Positions 50,670 to 60,677 are shown, numbered from the stretch's first letter. The stretch: 64,000 nt of DNA from Sulfurimonas crateris (GCF_005217605.1 NZ_SZPX01000002.1:62001-126000), one strand, 5' to 3'. Made by a program: numbers and translations. Notes: generated by a model from the letters alone, not told the origin.

Positions 50670-51221
50670 CTACTGTATGACGAACTCTGTAAAATATACG
50701 CTTTTTACGCTTCCGTCTGTTATCATCGAGTTTAGTGTGTCTACGATTTGCTCGGAGACCTTCTGCTTCCCTTTTTTAGAAGATATCTCTTCTAGTGTCT
50801 TGGATGTTAAGATTCTGATAATTCTGTCTCTAATAACTGGAGACTTGTTATCAAGCTCAATGCTCAGCTGTTTTCCATCAAGCTCTAGTGAAATAGTAGC
50901 TTTTAAGTAGCGGCGGCCTGCATCGCTCTTTAGGTTTACGGTAAAAGTATCAAGCGGATACAAGATGCCGATCTCGCTTAGTTTTCTAGAAACCCCTTCA
51001 TCAGAGTCTCTAACTGCTCTGTATGAAGTGTTTTGCTGCTGAACTTGAGGAGCGGCTTGTTGTACATTTTGTGATTTATCGTCATCACTTAACAAAAGAA
51101 CGGTTACTATTGCACCGCCGATAATAATAAGCACCAAAACAGCAATGATTATTATCATTAACAGTTTATTGGACTTCTTCTTTTCCTCTCTGCTATCTTC
51201 TCTGCTCTCTTCATCAGCCAT
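50670..51221 (-). CDS. fliL: Flagellar basal-body protein FliL
   Basis: A 183-residue single-pass membrane protein: acidic/basic N-terminus, helix KLLMIIIIAVLVLIIIGGAI at about 18-42, a Gln-rich linker, and a periplasmic domain from about 75 with YPLDTFTVNLKSDAGRRYLK, matching the FliL family, and a C-terminal VYFTEFVIQ. Family knowledge: associates with stator units and modulates motor torque. No other flagellar gene is adjacent. Confidence 0.9.
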   Translation of the reverse strand: MADEESREDSREEKKKSNKLLMIIIIAVLVLIIIGGAIVTVLLLSDDDKSQNVQQAAPQVQQQNTSYRAVRDSDEGVSRKLSEIGILYPLDTFTVNLKSDAGRRYLKATISLELDGKQLSIELDNKSPVIRDRIIRILTSKTLEEISSKKGKQKVSEQIVDTLNSMITDGSVKSVYFTEFVIQ

Positions 51222-51287
51222 AGTTCTTCCTTGATTTTTTATTTTGCTAGTATATCAAAAATAATATTATTTTATAAGCAACTGCTA

Positions 51288-51545
51288 TTAATCACAAATT
51301 GTTATATTCAGAGCTTTTATGATCTCTTCAAATATAGGTCCTGCCTGACGATCTATGTCATCATGGTATTCAATTACAACAACTTCTTTTTTGTTTGATA
51401 TGGTACATGTATATGTCTCAGGCTTTGTTTTGTATTTGGAAGTTATCTCATCAATCGTTGAACAGACCAGCTTTCCTTCATCTTTTCCCTCGTATGCGAT
51501 TGATAACTTTGCAAATTTCTCTTCACTTCTTACTTTAGCGTCCAT
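51288..51545 (-). CDS. Hypothetical protein with paired cysteines
   Basis: An 85-residue soluble protein. It has two Cys in the central region (GKLVCSTIDE, ETYTCTISNKKEV) and one near the end (NITICD). Strand-rich pattern. I do not recognise it; the family is perhaps restricted to close relatives. It stands between radA and fliL on the same strand as both. Confidence 0.6.
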   Translation of the reverse strand: MDAKVRSEEKFAKLSIAYEGKDEGKLVCSTIDEITSKYKTKPETYTCTISNKKEVVVIEYHDDIDRQAGPIFEEIIKALNITICD

Positions 51546-51620
51546 ATTTTAGTAGTTTCCTTATTTAATTTTTTAGATTATACAATGAATAGGTTAAAAC
51601 AGATTTTAATATATAAACAA

Positions 51621-52967
51621 TCAGTACCACTCAAGCAGTTTTGTAACTTCATCGACAACAAATGTTTTAATATTTGACTTCTCAAGTGGTTTTTTGGAGA
51701 CCAGCGCTTTTGAGATATTTTGCATACTTGCTTCTCTTAGTCTAACATCCATTCCGTAGACATCTCTGACATCTCCTACAAGAGAGACCTCACCAATGAA
51801 AACGGTCTGTTTTGAGATGGCGCGGTTTCTAAAACTGCTGATGATCGCCGCCAAAATTGCCAAATCAGCCGAAGTCTCGCTTATCTTTATGCCGCCCGTG
51901 ATATTTATAAATACGTCATAACCAGAGAGAGGGATTTCGAGTTTTCTCTCTAAGAGTGCTAGTAGCATATTGAGTCTATTTGTATCAAAACCTGTTGCCT
52001 GTCTTTTTGAGTTTGCCGTATGAGACTCTGAGACAAGTGCCTGAACTTCAAGTATGATAGGGCGTGATCCTTCCATGATGACCGTCAAAGCAGAGCCTGC
52101 CTGCTCTGAGTTACGGTTAAAAAAACGTGATGCCACGTCTGTGGCAGAAACAAGTCCGTCACCGCGCATCTCAAAGACTCCTATTTCGCTTGTCGGTCCG
52201 AAACGGTTTTTGAACCCCCTAAGGATTCTCAGCTCTTGCGACGAGTCGCCCTCAAAATAGAGAACCGTATCTACCATATGTTCTAAAACTCTCGGTCCTG
52301 CGATCGATCCCTCTTTTGTTATATGCCCTATGATAAAGATCGCTATATTTTTATCTTTTGCAATGCGCATCAGCTCAAAAGTTATTTGTCTTACCTGAGT
52401 GACAGAGCCGGGAGCTGATGATATATTTTCAGAGTAGAGCGTCTGAATGGAGTCGATTATCAAAAAGTCATAATCTCTATGCTCAAGCTCGACTAGTACC
52501 TGCTCAAGTCTTATCTCGCTTAGAAGATAGAGCGAGTCATGATTTGCGCTGAGCCTGTTCGCACGAAGTTTTATCTGTCCTGCAGACTCCTCTCCTGTTA
52601 CGTAAAGCACATTCTTCCCGCTTGAAGCTATATCTCCGCCCACTTTTAGAAGTAGAGTTGATTTTCCGACACCTGGACTTCCTCCGATAAGTGTGAGAGA
52701 ACCGGGAACAACGCCTCCTCCCAGAACCATGTCAAGCTCTGCATTTTTAGAGCTGAACCTGTATATCTCCTCCTCTTTTATCTCATTGATACTTTGCGCT
52801 TTTGCAGATGAGCCGGAAGCTGATTTTGTCTGTTTTGCGACCTCTTGCTGATGTTCATTAAGTTCTATAAATGAGTCCCAAGCTCCGCAGTTCGTGCATT
52901 TGCCCATCCATCTTGGAGTTGTAAGTCCGCAGTGCTGGCACTCAAAGAGAATCTTTTTTTTGGACAT
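51621..52967 (-). CDS. radA: DNA repair protein RadA
   Basis: A 448-residue RecA-like ATPase. An N-terminal zinc finger CQHCGLTTPRWMGKCTNCGA opens it, Walker A is GGSPGVGKSTLLLKV, the RadA-specific KNRFGPTSEIGVFEM near residue 250 is present, and the C-terminal Lon-like domain (KISETSADLAILAAI) completes the protein. It processes recombination intermediates. The start at MSKKKILFEC (52967) is preferred to an earlier ATG 13 codons upstream that would add a tail not found in the family. Confidence 0.96.
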   Translation of the reverse strand: MSKKKILFECQHCGLTTPRWMGKCTNCGAWDSFIELNEHQQEVAKQTKSASGSSAKAQSINEIKEEEIYRFSSKNAELDMVLGGGVVPGSLTLIGGSPGVGKSTLLLKVGGDIASSGKNVLYVTGEESAGQIKLRANRLSANHDSLYLLSEIRLEQVLVELEHRDYDFLIIDSIQTLYSENISSAPGSVTQVRQITFELMRIAKDKNIAIFIIGHITKEGSIAGPRVLEHMVDTVLYFEGDSSQELRILRGFKNRFGPTSEIGVFEMRGDGLVSATDVASRFFNRNSEQAGSALTVIMEGSRPIILEVQALVSESHTANSKRQATGFDTNRLNMLLALLERKLEIPLSGYDVFINITGGIKISETSADLAILAAIISSFRNRAISKQTVFIGEVSLVGDVRDVYGMDVRLREASMQNISKALVSKKPLEKSNIKTFVVDEVTKLLEWY

Positions 52968-53069
52968 ATTTTTTAGCCTTATTGAGGTATTTGAGGAATT
53001 ATACACTTCAAATTATAAGAGAGAGTAAAATATTGCAAATTGTCATATTGTGCGTAATCTAAGATAATC

Positions 53070-53561
53070 TCAGACATTGCAGACCAGACAAACCTGCTTG
53101 CACTCAATGCCGCTATAGAAGCAGCACGTGCAGGTGAACATGGAAGAGGATTTGCGGTTGTGGCAGATGAAGTAAGAAAACTTGCAGAGAGAACTCAAAG
53201 AAGCTTGACTGAGATAAATGCGACAATAAATGTCATTGTCCAATCTATTGTGGATGTAAGTACACAGATGAACTCTAACTCTGAAGATATTCAAAAGCTC
53301 TCTGAAAATGCAACCGATGTTGAAGTTAAGATCAATGAGAGTGTAGGAATTGTAAAAGATGCGGTAAGAGCAAGTGATAAAACAGTAAACGACTTTGAGA
53401 AGACGGGAAGAGATGTTGAGTTTATAGTATCTCAAGTCTCAGAGATAAATGAGATATCATCTAAAAATGCAAGAAATGTCGAAGAGATAGCAGCTGCTGC
53501 TGAGCATCTAAACTCTATGACAGATGAGCTTCATGCTAAGTTGGAGACGTTTAGGACGTAA
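53070..53561 (+). pseudogene. 5'-deleted methyl-accepting chemotaxis protein fragment
   Basis: An open frame on the + strand begins in the middle of the chemoreceptor signalling domain: [20 protein letters not shown] then [20 protein letters not shown], the highly conserved MCP hairpin tip, and runs about 165 codons through the descending arm to the stop. There is no start, ligand-binding domain or membrane segment, and a stop codon lies just upstream at about 53063. An internal ATG at 53160 gives a 133-residue frame, but that would be a partial receptor. This looks like the residue of a deletion or an old duplication. Confidence 0.85.
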
Positions 53562-53563
53562 GA

Positions 53564-54445
53564 TTAACTCTCTTCTTCAACGAAGATAGCATCTAAGAGT
53601 CCGTCTACGAACTCATACTTGTCAAACGGAGTAAGATTTTCGGGCTGCTCGCCTGTTCCAACGTATAGTATAGGGAGCTCGAGCGCGTAAGCGATGCTGA
53701 AGATGCTTCCGCCTTTTGCGGTTCCGTCAAGCTTAGTAATTATTATGCCGTCAATCCCTATCATCTCGTTAAAAGCTTTTGCTTGAGCTATCGCTGAGTT
53801 GCCTTGCGTGCCGTCGATGATAAGAACAGTTCTGTGAGGTGCGCCGCTGTGTGCTTTGTCACATATCCTAGCTATTTTTTTGAGTTCGTTTGCAAGATTT
53901 GTCTGGGTGTGAAGTCTTCCAGCAGTATCTATGATGACGTTGTCAAGCTCTCTTGATTTTGCAGAGTCTATCGTGTCGTAAGCAACCGCAGAGCTGTCAT
54001 GTCCTTGTTTTGAGGCGATGATAGGAATGTCTAGTTTTTTTGCCCAGAGAGTAAGCTGCTCTATTGCAGCGGCTCTAAAAGTATCTCCCGCTCCGAGGAT
54101 CACTTTTTTGCCCTCACTCTTATAGCGAGCCGCAAGTTTAGAGATTGTGGTCGTTTTTCCCGCACCGTTTACACCGACTATCAGCTCGACAAAAGGAGGA
54201 GTGAACTTTGGCTCCTCGTAAGATGTGTAGGCTAGGGTAGCAAGCAGTTTTGAGCGCAGAATGTCGCGTGTGACTTTATCTTGATATATCTCGCGAAGTA
54301 TTATCTCTACAAGTTCATACTCGATATCTGCTTCGAGTAAAATATCCTCAAGCTCATCTTTGCTAAAGGATACTTTCTTCTTTGGAACTACGGATTTTAA
54401 TGCATCTGCAGTTTTAGAGAGAGATTTTTTTATAAAGCCGAACAT
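53564..54445 (-). CDS. ftsY: Signal recognition particle receptor FtsY
   Basis: A 293-residue SRP GTPase with the N-domain [17 protein letters not shown] and [18 protein letters not shown], the G1 loop [34 protein letters not shown] (G3), [15 protein letters not shown] (G4-like) and [13 protein letters not shown] (G5). It lacks the long acidic A-domain found in E. coli FtsY, as usual in this phylum. It delivers ribosome-nascent chains to the SecYEG translocon. The next gene starts right before it, with the stop of the TlpA-like gene adjacent. Confidence 0.96.
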   Translation of the reverse strand: MFGFIKKSLSKTADALKSVVPKKKVSFSKDELEDILLEADIEYELVEIILREIYQDKVTRDILRSKLLATLAYTSYEEPKFTPPFVELIVGVNGAGKTTTISKLAARYKSEGKKVILGAGDTFRAAAIEQLTLWAKKLDIPIIASKQGHDSSAVAYDTIDSAKSRELDNVIIDTAGRLHTQTNLANELKKIARICDKAHSGAPHRTVLIIDGTQGNSAIAQAKAFNEMIGIDGIIITKLDGTAKGGSIFSIAYALELPILYVGTGEQPENLTPFDKYEFVDGLLDAIFVEEES

Positions 54446-55009
54446 TTAGTTGCCTAAAGCATTTCTTATGTCGCTGTCAATAAACTCTTCCTCCGTCGCA
54501 CCGACATAGTAGTTGATAAGTTTTGCATCTTTATACATCGCCATCGTAGGGATTGGGAATCTCTCTCCAAGCTCCAGCTCCAGCACAAGTTCGTTTACAA
54601 GACGGCGGTTTTGATCGGAATTGACCAAAAGATACTTAGCTCCGTAGGTCTGTGCAAACTCTTGAAGTTTTGCATCTGCAATATTATCCTCAATAGTTAT
54701 GCCTATAATAATCAGATCATCTTTGTATTTTTCCTGAAGTGAACTTAGGTGAGAAGCGGCAGCACGGCATGGAGGACACCAGGTTGCAAATATATCAAAT
54801 ATGACTATTTTGCTTTCAGCTCCATCGAGCCTAAAGCCTTTTCCATCTTTTTTAACGATGTACTGTTTTTTATCCAGACCGGTTAGAACATACTCTTTTG
54901 CCGCTATCATCTCATTTGCACTGCTTTTTTTATCTTCGTTGCCTGAACAGCCTTGAAAAAGTATTGCTGCTGAAATAACTGAAATAACTAAAATATATTT
55001 TTTAAACAT
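54446..55009 (-). CDS. TlpA-like thioredoxin-fold lipoprotein
   Basis: A 187-residue protein. The signal MFKKYILVISVISAAILFQG ends with Cys21 in a lipobox (FQGC), so it is probably tethered in the periplasm. The thioredoxin domain has the redox motif FATWCPPCRAAASHLSSLQ near residue 74. Family knowledge: TlpA/ResA-type proteins reduce apocytochrome or other periplasmic disulfides. It is the first gene of an operon with ftsY, both on the minus strand and adjacent. Confidence 0.9.
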   Translation of the reverse strand: MFKKYILVISVISAAILFQGCSGNEDKKSSANEMIAAKEYVLTGLDKKQYIVKKDGKGFRLDGAESKIVIFDIFATWCPPCRAAASHLSSLQEKYKDDLIIIGITIEDNIADAKLQEFAQTYGAKYLLVNSDQNRRLVNELVLELELGERFPIPTMAMYKDAKLINYYVGATEEEFIDSDIRNALGN

Positions 55010-55063
55010 TTGCTTACCTTGTTTTTAGTAAAATGAGCGAAATTATAGCCATAAAGATTTTAT

Positions 55064-55645
55064 ATGCCTCTTACAAAAGCAATTTTTAGACGAAATTGTC
55101 TAGAAAAAATTAAAAGCTCTCCTTTTCACAACAGATTTTATAAAAATGCAAAAATAGATGCAAAGTTGCTTAAAGAGCTCGGCAGGTTTAAAAATTTAAA
55201 AAATTTAAAGATACTTTTTTATACTTCTCTTCCCTTTGAGGCGAACACAGCTAAATCAATTGAAAAATTGAGAAAAAAATGTGATATTTTTGTTCCATTT
55301 ATGGAAGGCGAAAGTTTTAAGATGGTACCATTTAGATTACCGCTGAAGAAAAAAAAGTTTGGTATTTATGAAGCGGGAAAAAGTTTAAGAGATATTAAAA
55401 AAGTTGATATAGCCATAGTGCCCGTTGTTGGCGTAGATGGAAATTTACAAAGAGTTGGTTTTGGAAAAGGGATGTATGATCGTTTCTTTGCAAAGTTAAA
55501 AAAGAGACCGTACACAATTTTTATACAATCAGAATTTTGTTACACAAAAGAGTTGATCTGTGATGAGTACGACATCACATGTGATTTAATCATCACGCCA
55601 AATATTACCGTGCAAAATAAAAATATGGCTATAAATAGGAAATAA
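55064..55645 (+). CDS. 5-formyltetrahydrofolate cyclo-ligase
   Basis: A 193-residue enzyme: IFRRNCLEKIKSSPFHNRFY start, IAIVPVVGVDGNLQRVGFGK followed by GMYDRFF, the ATP/folate-binding motif of the YgfA/MTHFS family. It makes 5,10-methenyl-THF from 5-formyl-THF using ATP. The next gene, rny, starts 1 bp after its stop, a common Campylobacterota arrangement. Divergent from the TlpA-like gene. Confidence 0.92.
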   Translation: MPLTKAIFRRNCLEKIKSSPFHNRFYKNAKIDAKLLKELGRFKNLKNLKILFYTSLPFEANTAKSIEKLRKKCDIFVPFMEGESFKMVPFRLPLKKKKFGIYEAGKSLRDIKKVDIAIVPVVGVDGNLQRVGFGKGMYDRFFAKLKKRPYTIFIQSEFCYTKELICDEYDITCDLIITPNITVQNKNMAINRK

Positions 55646-55646
55646 A

Positions 55647-57215
55647 ATGTTAAATGAGATACTAATTGGAGGTTCAATCGCCTCTGTTAGTGGGCTTATT
55701 GGATTTTTCATCTCTAAAAAAATTACTAATGCTAATTTTGACATATATGTCGAAAAAGCTAAAGCTCAAGCAGGCGCGATCGAGAATGAGGCGCAGATGC
55801 TTTTATACAAAGCCAATATAAAATCTCAAGAGATAGAGCTCGAAGCTACAAAGCTTTATGAGAGTGCCAAAGAGAAGGCAAAAGCCGACCTCTATCAAAG
55901 AGAAGAGGATATTGTAAAAAAAGAGCAGAATTTTAAACGCTACAAACATAACGAAGAGAGAAGACTTCAGGATGAAGTGGCTATTTTAAAATCTAAGCAA
56001 GTTGATTTAAAAAGAAATGAAAAATCTCTAAACTCACTAAAAAAAAGATACGAAGAGAAGATAGACGAGGCGCTAAATGCCATAGAGCATTGTGCAGGAA
56101 TGACAAAAGATGAAGCAAAAGCGGTTTTGCTTGAAAAAGTTGAAGAGAAGTCGCGAGCCGAGATAGCCCACATCGTAAGACGTTATGAAAATGAGGCAAA
56201 AACCGAGGCTAAGAAAAGAGCAAACTATATATTGGCTCAGGCTACAAGCAGGTATGCCGGCGAGTTTGCCGCAGAGAGACTTACAAATATTGTCCACCTC
56301 TCAGATGATGAGCTAAAAGGGCGCATTATAGGAAAAGAGGGCAGAAATATTAAAACCCTTGAGACTCTTTTGGGTGTTGATATTATTATCGATGATACTC
56401 CAAACGCGATCATGCTTAGCAGTTTTAATCTCTACAGACGTGCTATTGCTACAAAAACCATAGAACTTCTCATAGAAGATGGGCGTATACAGCCGGCTCG
56501 CATAGAGGAGATATTCACTAAAGTTTGCGATGATTTTGAGTCAGAGATCTTAAACGAGGGCGAGGAGATACTGGCAGAGCTAGATATCGGTGTAATGCAT
56601 CCAGAACTTGTAAAACTGATAGGCAAGCTTCGTTATCGTGCAAGTTACGGACAAAATGCGTTGGCACATACTCTTGAAGTGGCACATCTCGCAGGAATTA
56701 TGACGGCTGAGATGGGCGGAGACGTAAAACTTGCAAAAAGAGCGGGACTACTGCATGACATAGGAAAGGCTCTTACGCATGACAATGACGGAAATCATGT
56801 CGATCTTGGAGTTGCTATCTGTAACCGCTACAGCGAGCACAGTGTAGTTATAAATGCTATTTATGCTCATCACGGCTATGAAGAGATAAACTCCATAGAG
56901 TGCGGTGCGGTCTGTGCAGCTGATGCCCTATCGGCAGCAAGACCCGGCGCTAGAAGAGAGGTTTTAGAGAGCTTCTTAAAGAGAGTGACTGAGATAGAGG
57001 AGATAGCATCCGAGCATACGGGTGTAAAACAGGCTTACGCTATCAATGCAGGGCGTGAGGTAAGAGTCATAGTCAATGCCTCTTTGGTAAATGACGACGA
57101 ATCTGTTTTGATGGCAAAAGAGATCGCCAAAGAGATAGAGGAGAAGGTTCAGTATCCGGGTGAGATAAAAGTCAATGTAATCAGAGAGAGCAGGGCTGTA
57201 GAGTTTGCAAAATAG
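55647..57215 (+). CDS. rny: Ribonuclease Y
   Basis: A 522-residue membrane-bound endoribonuclease. An N-terminal helix (about 8-24, GSIASVSGLIGFFIS) is followed by a long coiled coil (30-190), a KH domain with GRIIGKEGRNIKTLETLLGV near 230, and an HD domain with LLHDIGKALTH. Family knowledge: initiates mRNA decay. The gene starts 1 bp after the folate enzyme and overlaps the 5' end of the small lipoprotein gene by 11 bp, which suggests coupled translation. Confidence 0.96.
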   Translation: MLNEILIGGSIASVSGLIGFFISKKITNANFDIYVEKAKAQAGAIENEAQMLLYKANIKSQEIELEATKLYESAKEKAKADLYQREEDIVKKEQNFKRYKHNEERRLQDEVAILKSKQVDLKRNEKSLNSLKKRYEEKIDEALNAIEHCAGMTKDEAKAVLLEKVEEKSRAEIAHIVRRYENEAKTEAKKRANYILAQATSRYAGEFAAERLTNIVHLSDDELKGRIIGKEGRNIKTLETLLGVDIIIDDTPNAIMLSSFNLYRRAIATKTIELLIEDGRIQPARIEEIFTKVCDDFESEILNEGEEILAELDIGVMHPELVKLIGKLRYRASYGQNALAHTLEVAHLAGIMTAEMGGDVKLAKRAGLLHDIGKALTHDNDGNHVDLGVAICNRYSEHSVVINAIYAHHGYEEINSIECGAVCAADALSAARPGARREVLESFLKRVTEIEEIASEHTGVKQAYAINAGREVRVIVNASLVNDDESVLMAKEIAKEIEEKVQYPGEIKVNVIRESRAVEFAK

Positions 57216-57675
57216 AAAGTTTTACGCTTTTGGAGCTATGATCTGCTGTGCTATAGCACTTTTTCTCTTCAGCGGATGTTCTCTAAAAGAGCAGAGTAGC
57301 AAACCTGCTCTAAAACATATGATACAGAGCGAAAAACTTCGCATCTTGATGAGAGAACTTGACTTAGTGGTTTATGAGCGCCAAAAAAGCGAGCTTGAGA
57401 GAGACAAGATGCGTAAGAGGTATGTTTTTACCCTTGCAGATACGCTCAAAAAACTTTCGGCAGAAATTGAAAATATGCCAAAAGGTGATTTGGGCAGCGA
57501 TTTGACACCTGGTGATTTTGATGATTATAAAAGATATGCAAAGAACCTCAATCAAGATGCAAATGAGTTGTACCTCTTGGCTCAAAATTATGAGTTTGAA
57601 CTATTAACGAAAAAGATGGAAGATATAAAGACCTCATGTAACTCTTGTCATAAGCAGTTTAGGAAAAATCCCTAA
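57205..57675 (+). CDS. Class II-type cytochrome c lipoprotein
   Basis: A 156-residue protein. A TTG start gives the lipoprotein signal QNRKFYAFGAMICCAIALFL followed by FSGC. An alternative ATG (57238) would also keep most of it, but its ribosome site is too close. The mature part is helical and ends with SCNSCHKQFRKNP, a single CxxCH heme site near the C-terminus, the cytochrome c' plan. Family knowledge: small periplasmic electron carriers or NO-binding proteins. Placed after rny and before a porin gene. Confidence 0.8.
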   Translation: MQNRKFYAFGAMICCAIALFLFSGCSLKEQSSKPALKHMIQSEKLRILMRELDLVVYERQKSELERDKMRKRYVFTLADTLKKLSAEIENMPKGDLGSDLTPGDFDDYKRYAKNLNQDANELYLLAQNYEFELLTKKMEDIKTSCNSCHKQFRKNP

Positions 57676-57681
57676 TTTATT

Positions 57682-58827
57682 ATGACTATTTTACGTCTTT
57701 TTTGCTCTCTTCTTCTGTTTACTACGCTTCTCCTTGGAGATATTGAAGATAAAAACACGACATCCGGTAACATACTATCCAAGACGATTTTCAGCGTTGG
57801 CGGAAGAGCCCATCTAAGTACCATTTTTACCTCTGATCAATCAACATATTTTGCAGGAAAAATAGCCCTTGATAGTAAAGAAAAGGGCAAAGATATCTAT
57901 GCAAATGCCCGCGAGAGCAGACTCTGGACAAAAACGAGAACTCCGACAGAGCAGGGCATACTGCGCACCACGCTGGAGATAGATTTTCTGGGCACGAAAG
58001 ACGGCAAAGCCGATAAAAACGACTACTATCCCCGTCTAAGACACGCCTTTGTAGAGCTTGGGAGTTTTGGATTTGGTCAGACAAACTCTACTTTTAACTC
58101 CGTTTCGGCACTCGATACCATCTCCTACCCGATGGATGACACTTTTGTGCGTCAATTTCTTCTCCGATACACCTACGATAAAGACATGTTTGCATTTGAC
58201 ATCTCTCTGGAGGACCCTAAAACAACGCTTTTAGATAGTAGCAGCTCAAAGATCATAACAAAAGATGAGCTGCTTTTTGATCTAATTTTGCGTTCAAGAT
58301 ACTACCCAGTGTGGGGAGAGGTAGGCATTGCATTTTTATCGCGCAAGATTACCCATAACTCATCAATATATGATACCAAAGATTCCAAATACGGCTATGG
58401 AATCAACCTGTCAGGGCGACTTAAGACATTCGCAATGGATGATATCCGCTTTAATCTGCATTACGGAGAGGGGAGCGGGCGTTATGTAGCATACGGCGCT
58501 TTTAGCGAAGGAGTAATAGACTCAGAGGGAAAGATATCCCTTACCCCTGTTTATGGAGGACATCTTGGATATCGTCACTGGTGGAGCCATGATCTTCGCT
58601 CTACGATCGCTTTTTCTTACATCGGTGCCGATAACAACTTAGATGTTTTGCAAACGGGGCTTGATAAGGTCACAAAAGAGAGTTACGGCACACAGATAAA
58701 TCTTCTTTGGGTACCTGTTAAAAATCTCTTAACTGGCATAGAGTACGCTTGGGCAAAGAGAGAGGTAGAGAGTAGGGAGAGCGGCAGTACAAACTTTTTT
58801 AATCTTGTATTGCGCTATGATTTTTAG
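57682..58827 (+). CDS. Outer-membrane porin, DcaP-like
   Basis: A 381-residue protein with a signal peptide (MTILRLFCSLLLFTTLLLGD), beta-strand-rich sequence throughout, a RHAFVELGSFGFGQTNSTF stretch characteristic of the DcaP/OprP-like group, and a final aromatic strand NFFNLVLRYDF with the terminal Phe required for OM assembly. Family knowledge: trimeric channel for anionic or small hydrophilic solutes. It starts 6 bp after the cytochrome gene, on the same strand, and its end overlaps the convergent CDF gene by 4 bp. Confidence 0.85.
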   Translation: MTILRLFCSLLLFTTLLLGDIEDKNTTSGNILSKTIFSVGGRAHLSTIFTSDQSTYFAGKIALDSKEKGKDIYANARESRLWTKTRTPTEQGILRTTLEIDFLGTKDGKADKNDYYPRLRHAFVELGSFGFGQTNSTFNSVSALDTISYPMDDTFVRQFLLRYTYDKDMFAFDISLEDPKTTLLDSSSSKIITKDELLFDLILRSRYYPVWGEVGIAFLSRKITHNSSIYDTKDSKYGYGINLSGRLKTFAMDDIRFNLHYGEGSGRYVAYGAFSEGVIDSEGKISLTPVYGGHLGYRHWWSHDLRSTIAFSYIGADNNLDVLQTGLDKVTKESYGTQINLLWVPVKNLLTGIEYAWAKREVESRESGSTNFFNLVLRYDF

Positions 58828-59717
58828 TAACCGTCCTCGATAACATTCATCTCCGAATCGTCATAAGGGTCCATATGTATAAGAATATGTACATGTTTGT
58901 CATTAAATAGTTCACGAAGCTTGGCTTCAAGTCTATCTGAGATAAGATGTGCGTCGTAGAGCGATATGCTGACATTAAAGACTACGTGAACAGAGATAAA
59001 TATATGGGAACCCGACTCTCTTGTTTTTAGGTCATGGTAGCCGTTTATATCTTTTTGAACATCTAAAAGCGCTTCTATTTTTGCCACATCTTCGGGTGCG
59101 GGAGCAGCATCGAGCAGCATTAACATCCCCTCTTTTATGATCGGAGCAGCCGAGTAGATCATGTAAATAGCTATACCCATACCAAGTATCGGGTCTATAA
59201 GATGCTCGCCTGTATATGATATAAGCAGCAGTGCCAGCAGGATGGCACCGTTTGAGAAGAGGTCTGTTTTGTAGTGAAGCGCATCCGCTTTGATGACCAT
59301 ATTTTTCGTTTTTTTTGCGACATAGTTTAAAAAAGCGACAAGAAATGCAGTTATAACAAAGGATGCGACCATAACGGTAACACTCGTTCCAATGTACTCC
59401 ATAGGTTTGTAGCTTACAATTTTTGAAATCGCTTCATAAAATATAAAGAGTGCCGAAAAGGAGATGACAAACCCCTCTATAACTGCGGCTAAAGGCTCTA
59501 TCTTACTGCGCCCGAAATGAAACTTGTCGTCAGGGTCTTTCTCCGCACTATTTAGGGCAAAGTAGTTAAAAAGCGATACTATCAGGTCAAGAAGCGAATC
59601 AATTGCAGATGCTAACACAGCAATAGAACCGCTAAATATTCCCACAGTCATCTTCATTAGTACAAGCACGGCCGCTACACTTGTCGAGACGACCGTAGCT
59701 TTCTTTTCGAGTCTCAT
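58824..59717 (-). CDS. Cation diffusion facilitator (FieF-like)
   Basis: A 297-residue CDF transporter: six helices with the metal-site motif LASAIDSLLDLIVSLFNYFA near residue 45 and KADALHYKTDLFSNGAILLA near 145, and a C-terminal cytoplasmic domain from about 205 with the IFISVHVVFNVSISLYDAHL strand. Family knowledge: proton-driven export of Fe, Zn or related ions. AAGGAA before the ATG at 59717 supports that start; an upstream TTG would add ten residues. Divergent from cmoB. Confidence 0.93.
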   Translation of the reverse strand: MRLEKKATVVSTSVAAVLVLMKMTVGIFSGSIAVLASAIDSLLDLIVSLFNYFALNSAEKDPDDKFHFGRSKIEPLAAVIEGFVISFSALFIFYEAISKIVSYKPMEYIGTSVTVMVASFVITAFLVAFLNYVAKKTKNMVIKADALHYKTDLFSNGAILLALLLISYTGEHLIDPILGMGIAIYMIYSAAPIIKEGMLMLLDAAPAPEDVAKIEALLDVQKDINGYHDLKTRESGSHIFISVHVVFNVSISLYDAHLISDRLEAKLRELFNDKHVHILIHMDPYDDSEMNVIEDGY

Positions 59718-59780
59718 AAAATTCCTTATAGCTATCTTTTGATACAATTATAATTAAATTTTTTTAAGATAAAGTATAAG

Positions 59781-60677
59781 ATGAACATAGATGTATTAAG
59801 AGAAGAGCGACAGAAGTGGATGCTCTGGAAAAATATAGCACCGCTTCGCGAAGCTCTTGATAGTTTAGAGGATGGCTCATGGAGTGTAGAGCTGGGAGAT
59901 GCGGTGAAAATAAGCGGCAATTACTCAGACCTCTCAGGGATAGAGAGAGTGGCACGAATGATGATGCCATGGAGAAAGGGACCGTTTGAAATATTTGACA
60001 CATATATAGACTCCGAGTGGAGAAGCAACCTGAAATACAATCTGCTGCGCAAACATTTTAATTTAAAAGATAAGAGAGTTGCCGATATAGGGTGTAACAA
60101 TGGATATTATCTTTTTAGGATGCAGGAGGACTCTCCAAAATCGCTTGTAGGCTTTGATCCTTCGCCGCTTTATAAGACGCAGTTCGATTTTATAAATCAC
60201 TTTGTTAAAAGCGCTATTGTCTACGAACTTTTAGGGGTTGAACACCTAGAGTTTTATGAAGAGAAGTTTGATACTATTTTTTGTTTAGGGGTTCTTTATC
60301 ACAGAAGCGATCCAATTGCTATGTTAAAGTCCCTCTACAGGGGGCTTGATAAGCAGGGTGAGGTGATACTTGATACCTTTTATATAGAGGGGGATGATGA
60401 TATGTGCCTGTGTCCAGAGTCCTCATACTCCAAGATACCAAATATCTATTTCGTGCCTACTGTAAAAGCATTAAAAAACTGGTGCACAAGAGCTGGATTT
60501 AGCGGTTTTGAAGTGTTGGAGAAAACCGTGACAGGCAGTGATGAACAGAGAAAGACCTCATGGATAGAGGGGCAGTCGCTGGAAGATTTTTTAGATAAAG
60601 ATGACAGCACAAAGACCATAGAGGGGTATCCCGCTCCTGCTAGAGTATATGTAAAATTAACCAAGGATTGCAAATGA
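59781..60677 (+). CDS. cmoB: tRNA U34 carboxymethyltransferase
   Basis: A 298-residue AdoMet-like enzyme: the early [20 protein letters not shown] and the substrate-binding [20 protein letters not shown], AdoMet motif [20 protein letters not shown], then [20 protein letters not shown] and [20 protein letters not shown]. It carboxymethylates ho5U34 to cmo5U using carboxy-AdoMet. The partner cmoA is not seen in this window. Its stop overlaps the next gene's ATG. Confidence 0.96.
   Translation: MNIDVLREERQKWMLWKNIAPLREALDSLEDGSWSVELGDAVKISGNYSDLSGIERVARMMMPWRKGPFEIFDTYIDSEWRSNLKYNLLRKHFNLKDKRVADIGCNNGYYLFRMQEDSPKSLVGFDPSPLYKTQFDFINHFVKSAIVYELLGVEHLEFYEEKFDTIFCLGVLYHRSDPIAMLKSLYRGLDKQGEVILDTFYIEGDDDMCLCPESSYSKIPNIYFVPTVKALKNWCTRAGFSGFEVLEKTVTGSDEQRKTSWIEGQSLEDFLDKDDSTKTIEGYPAPARVYVKLTKDCK

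Noticed and set aside
53160-53561. A free-standing 133-residue chemotaxis protein
   Set aside because: The conserved MCP sequence continues upstream in the same frame without a start codon, so the ATG at 53160 is internal to a broken receptor.
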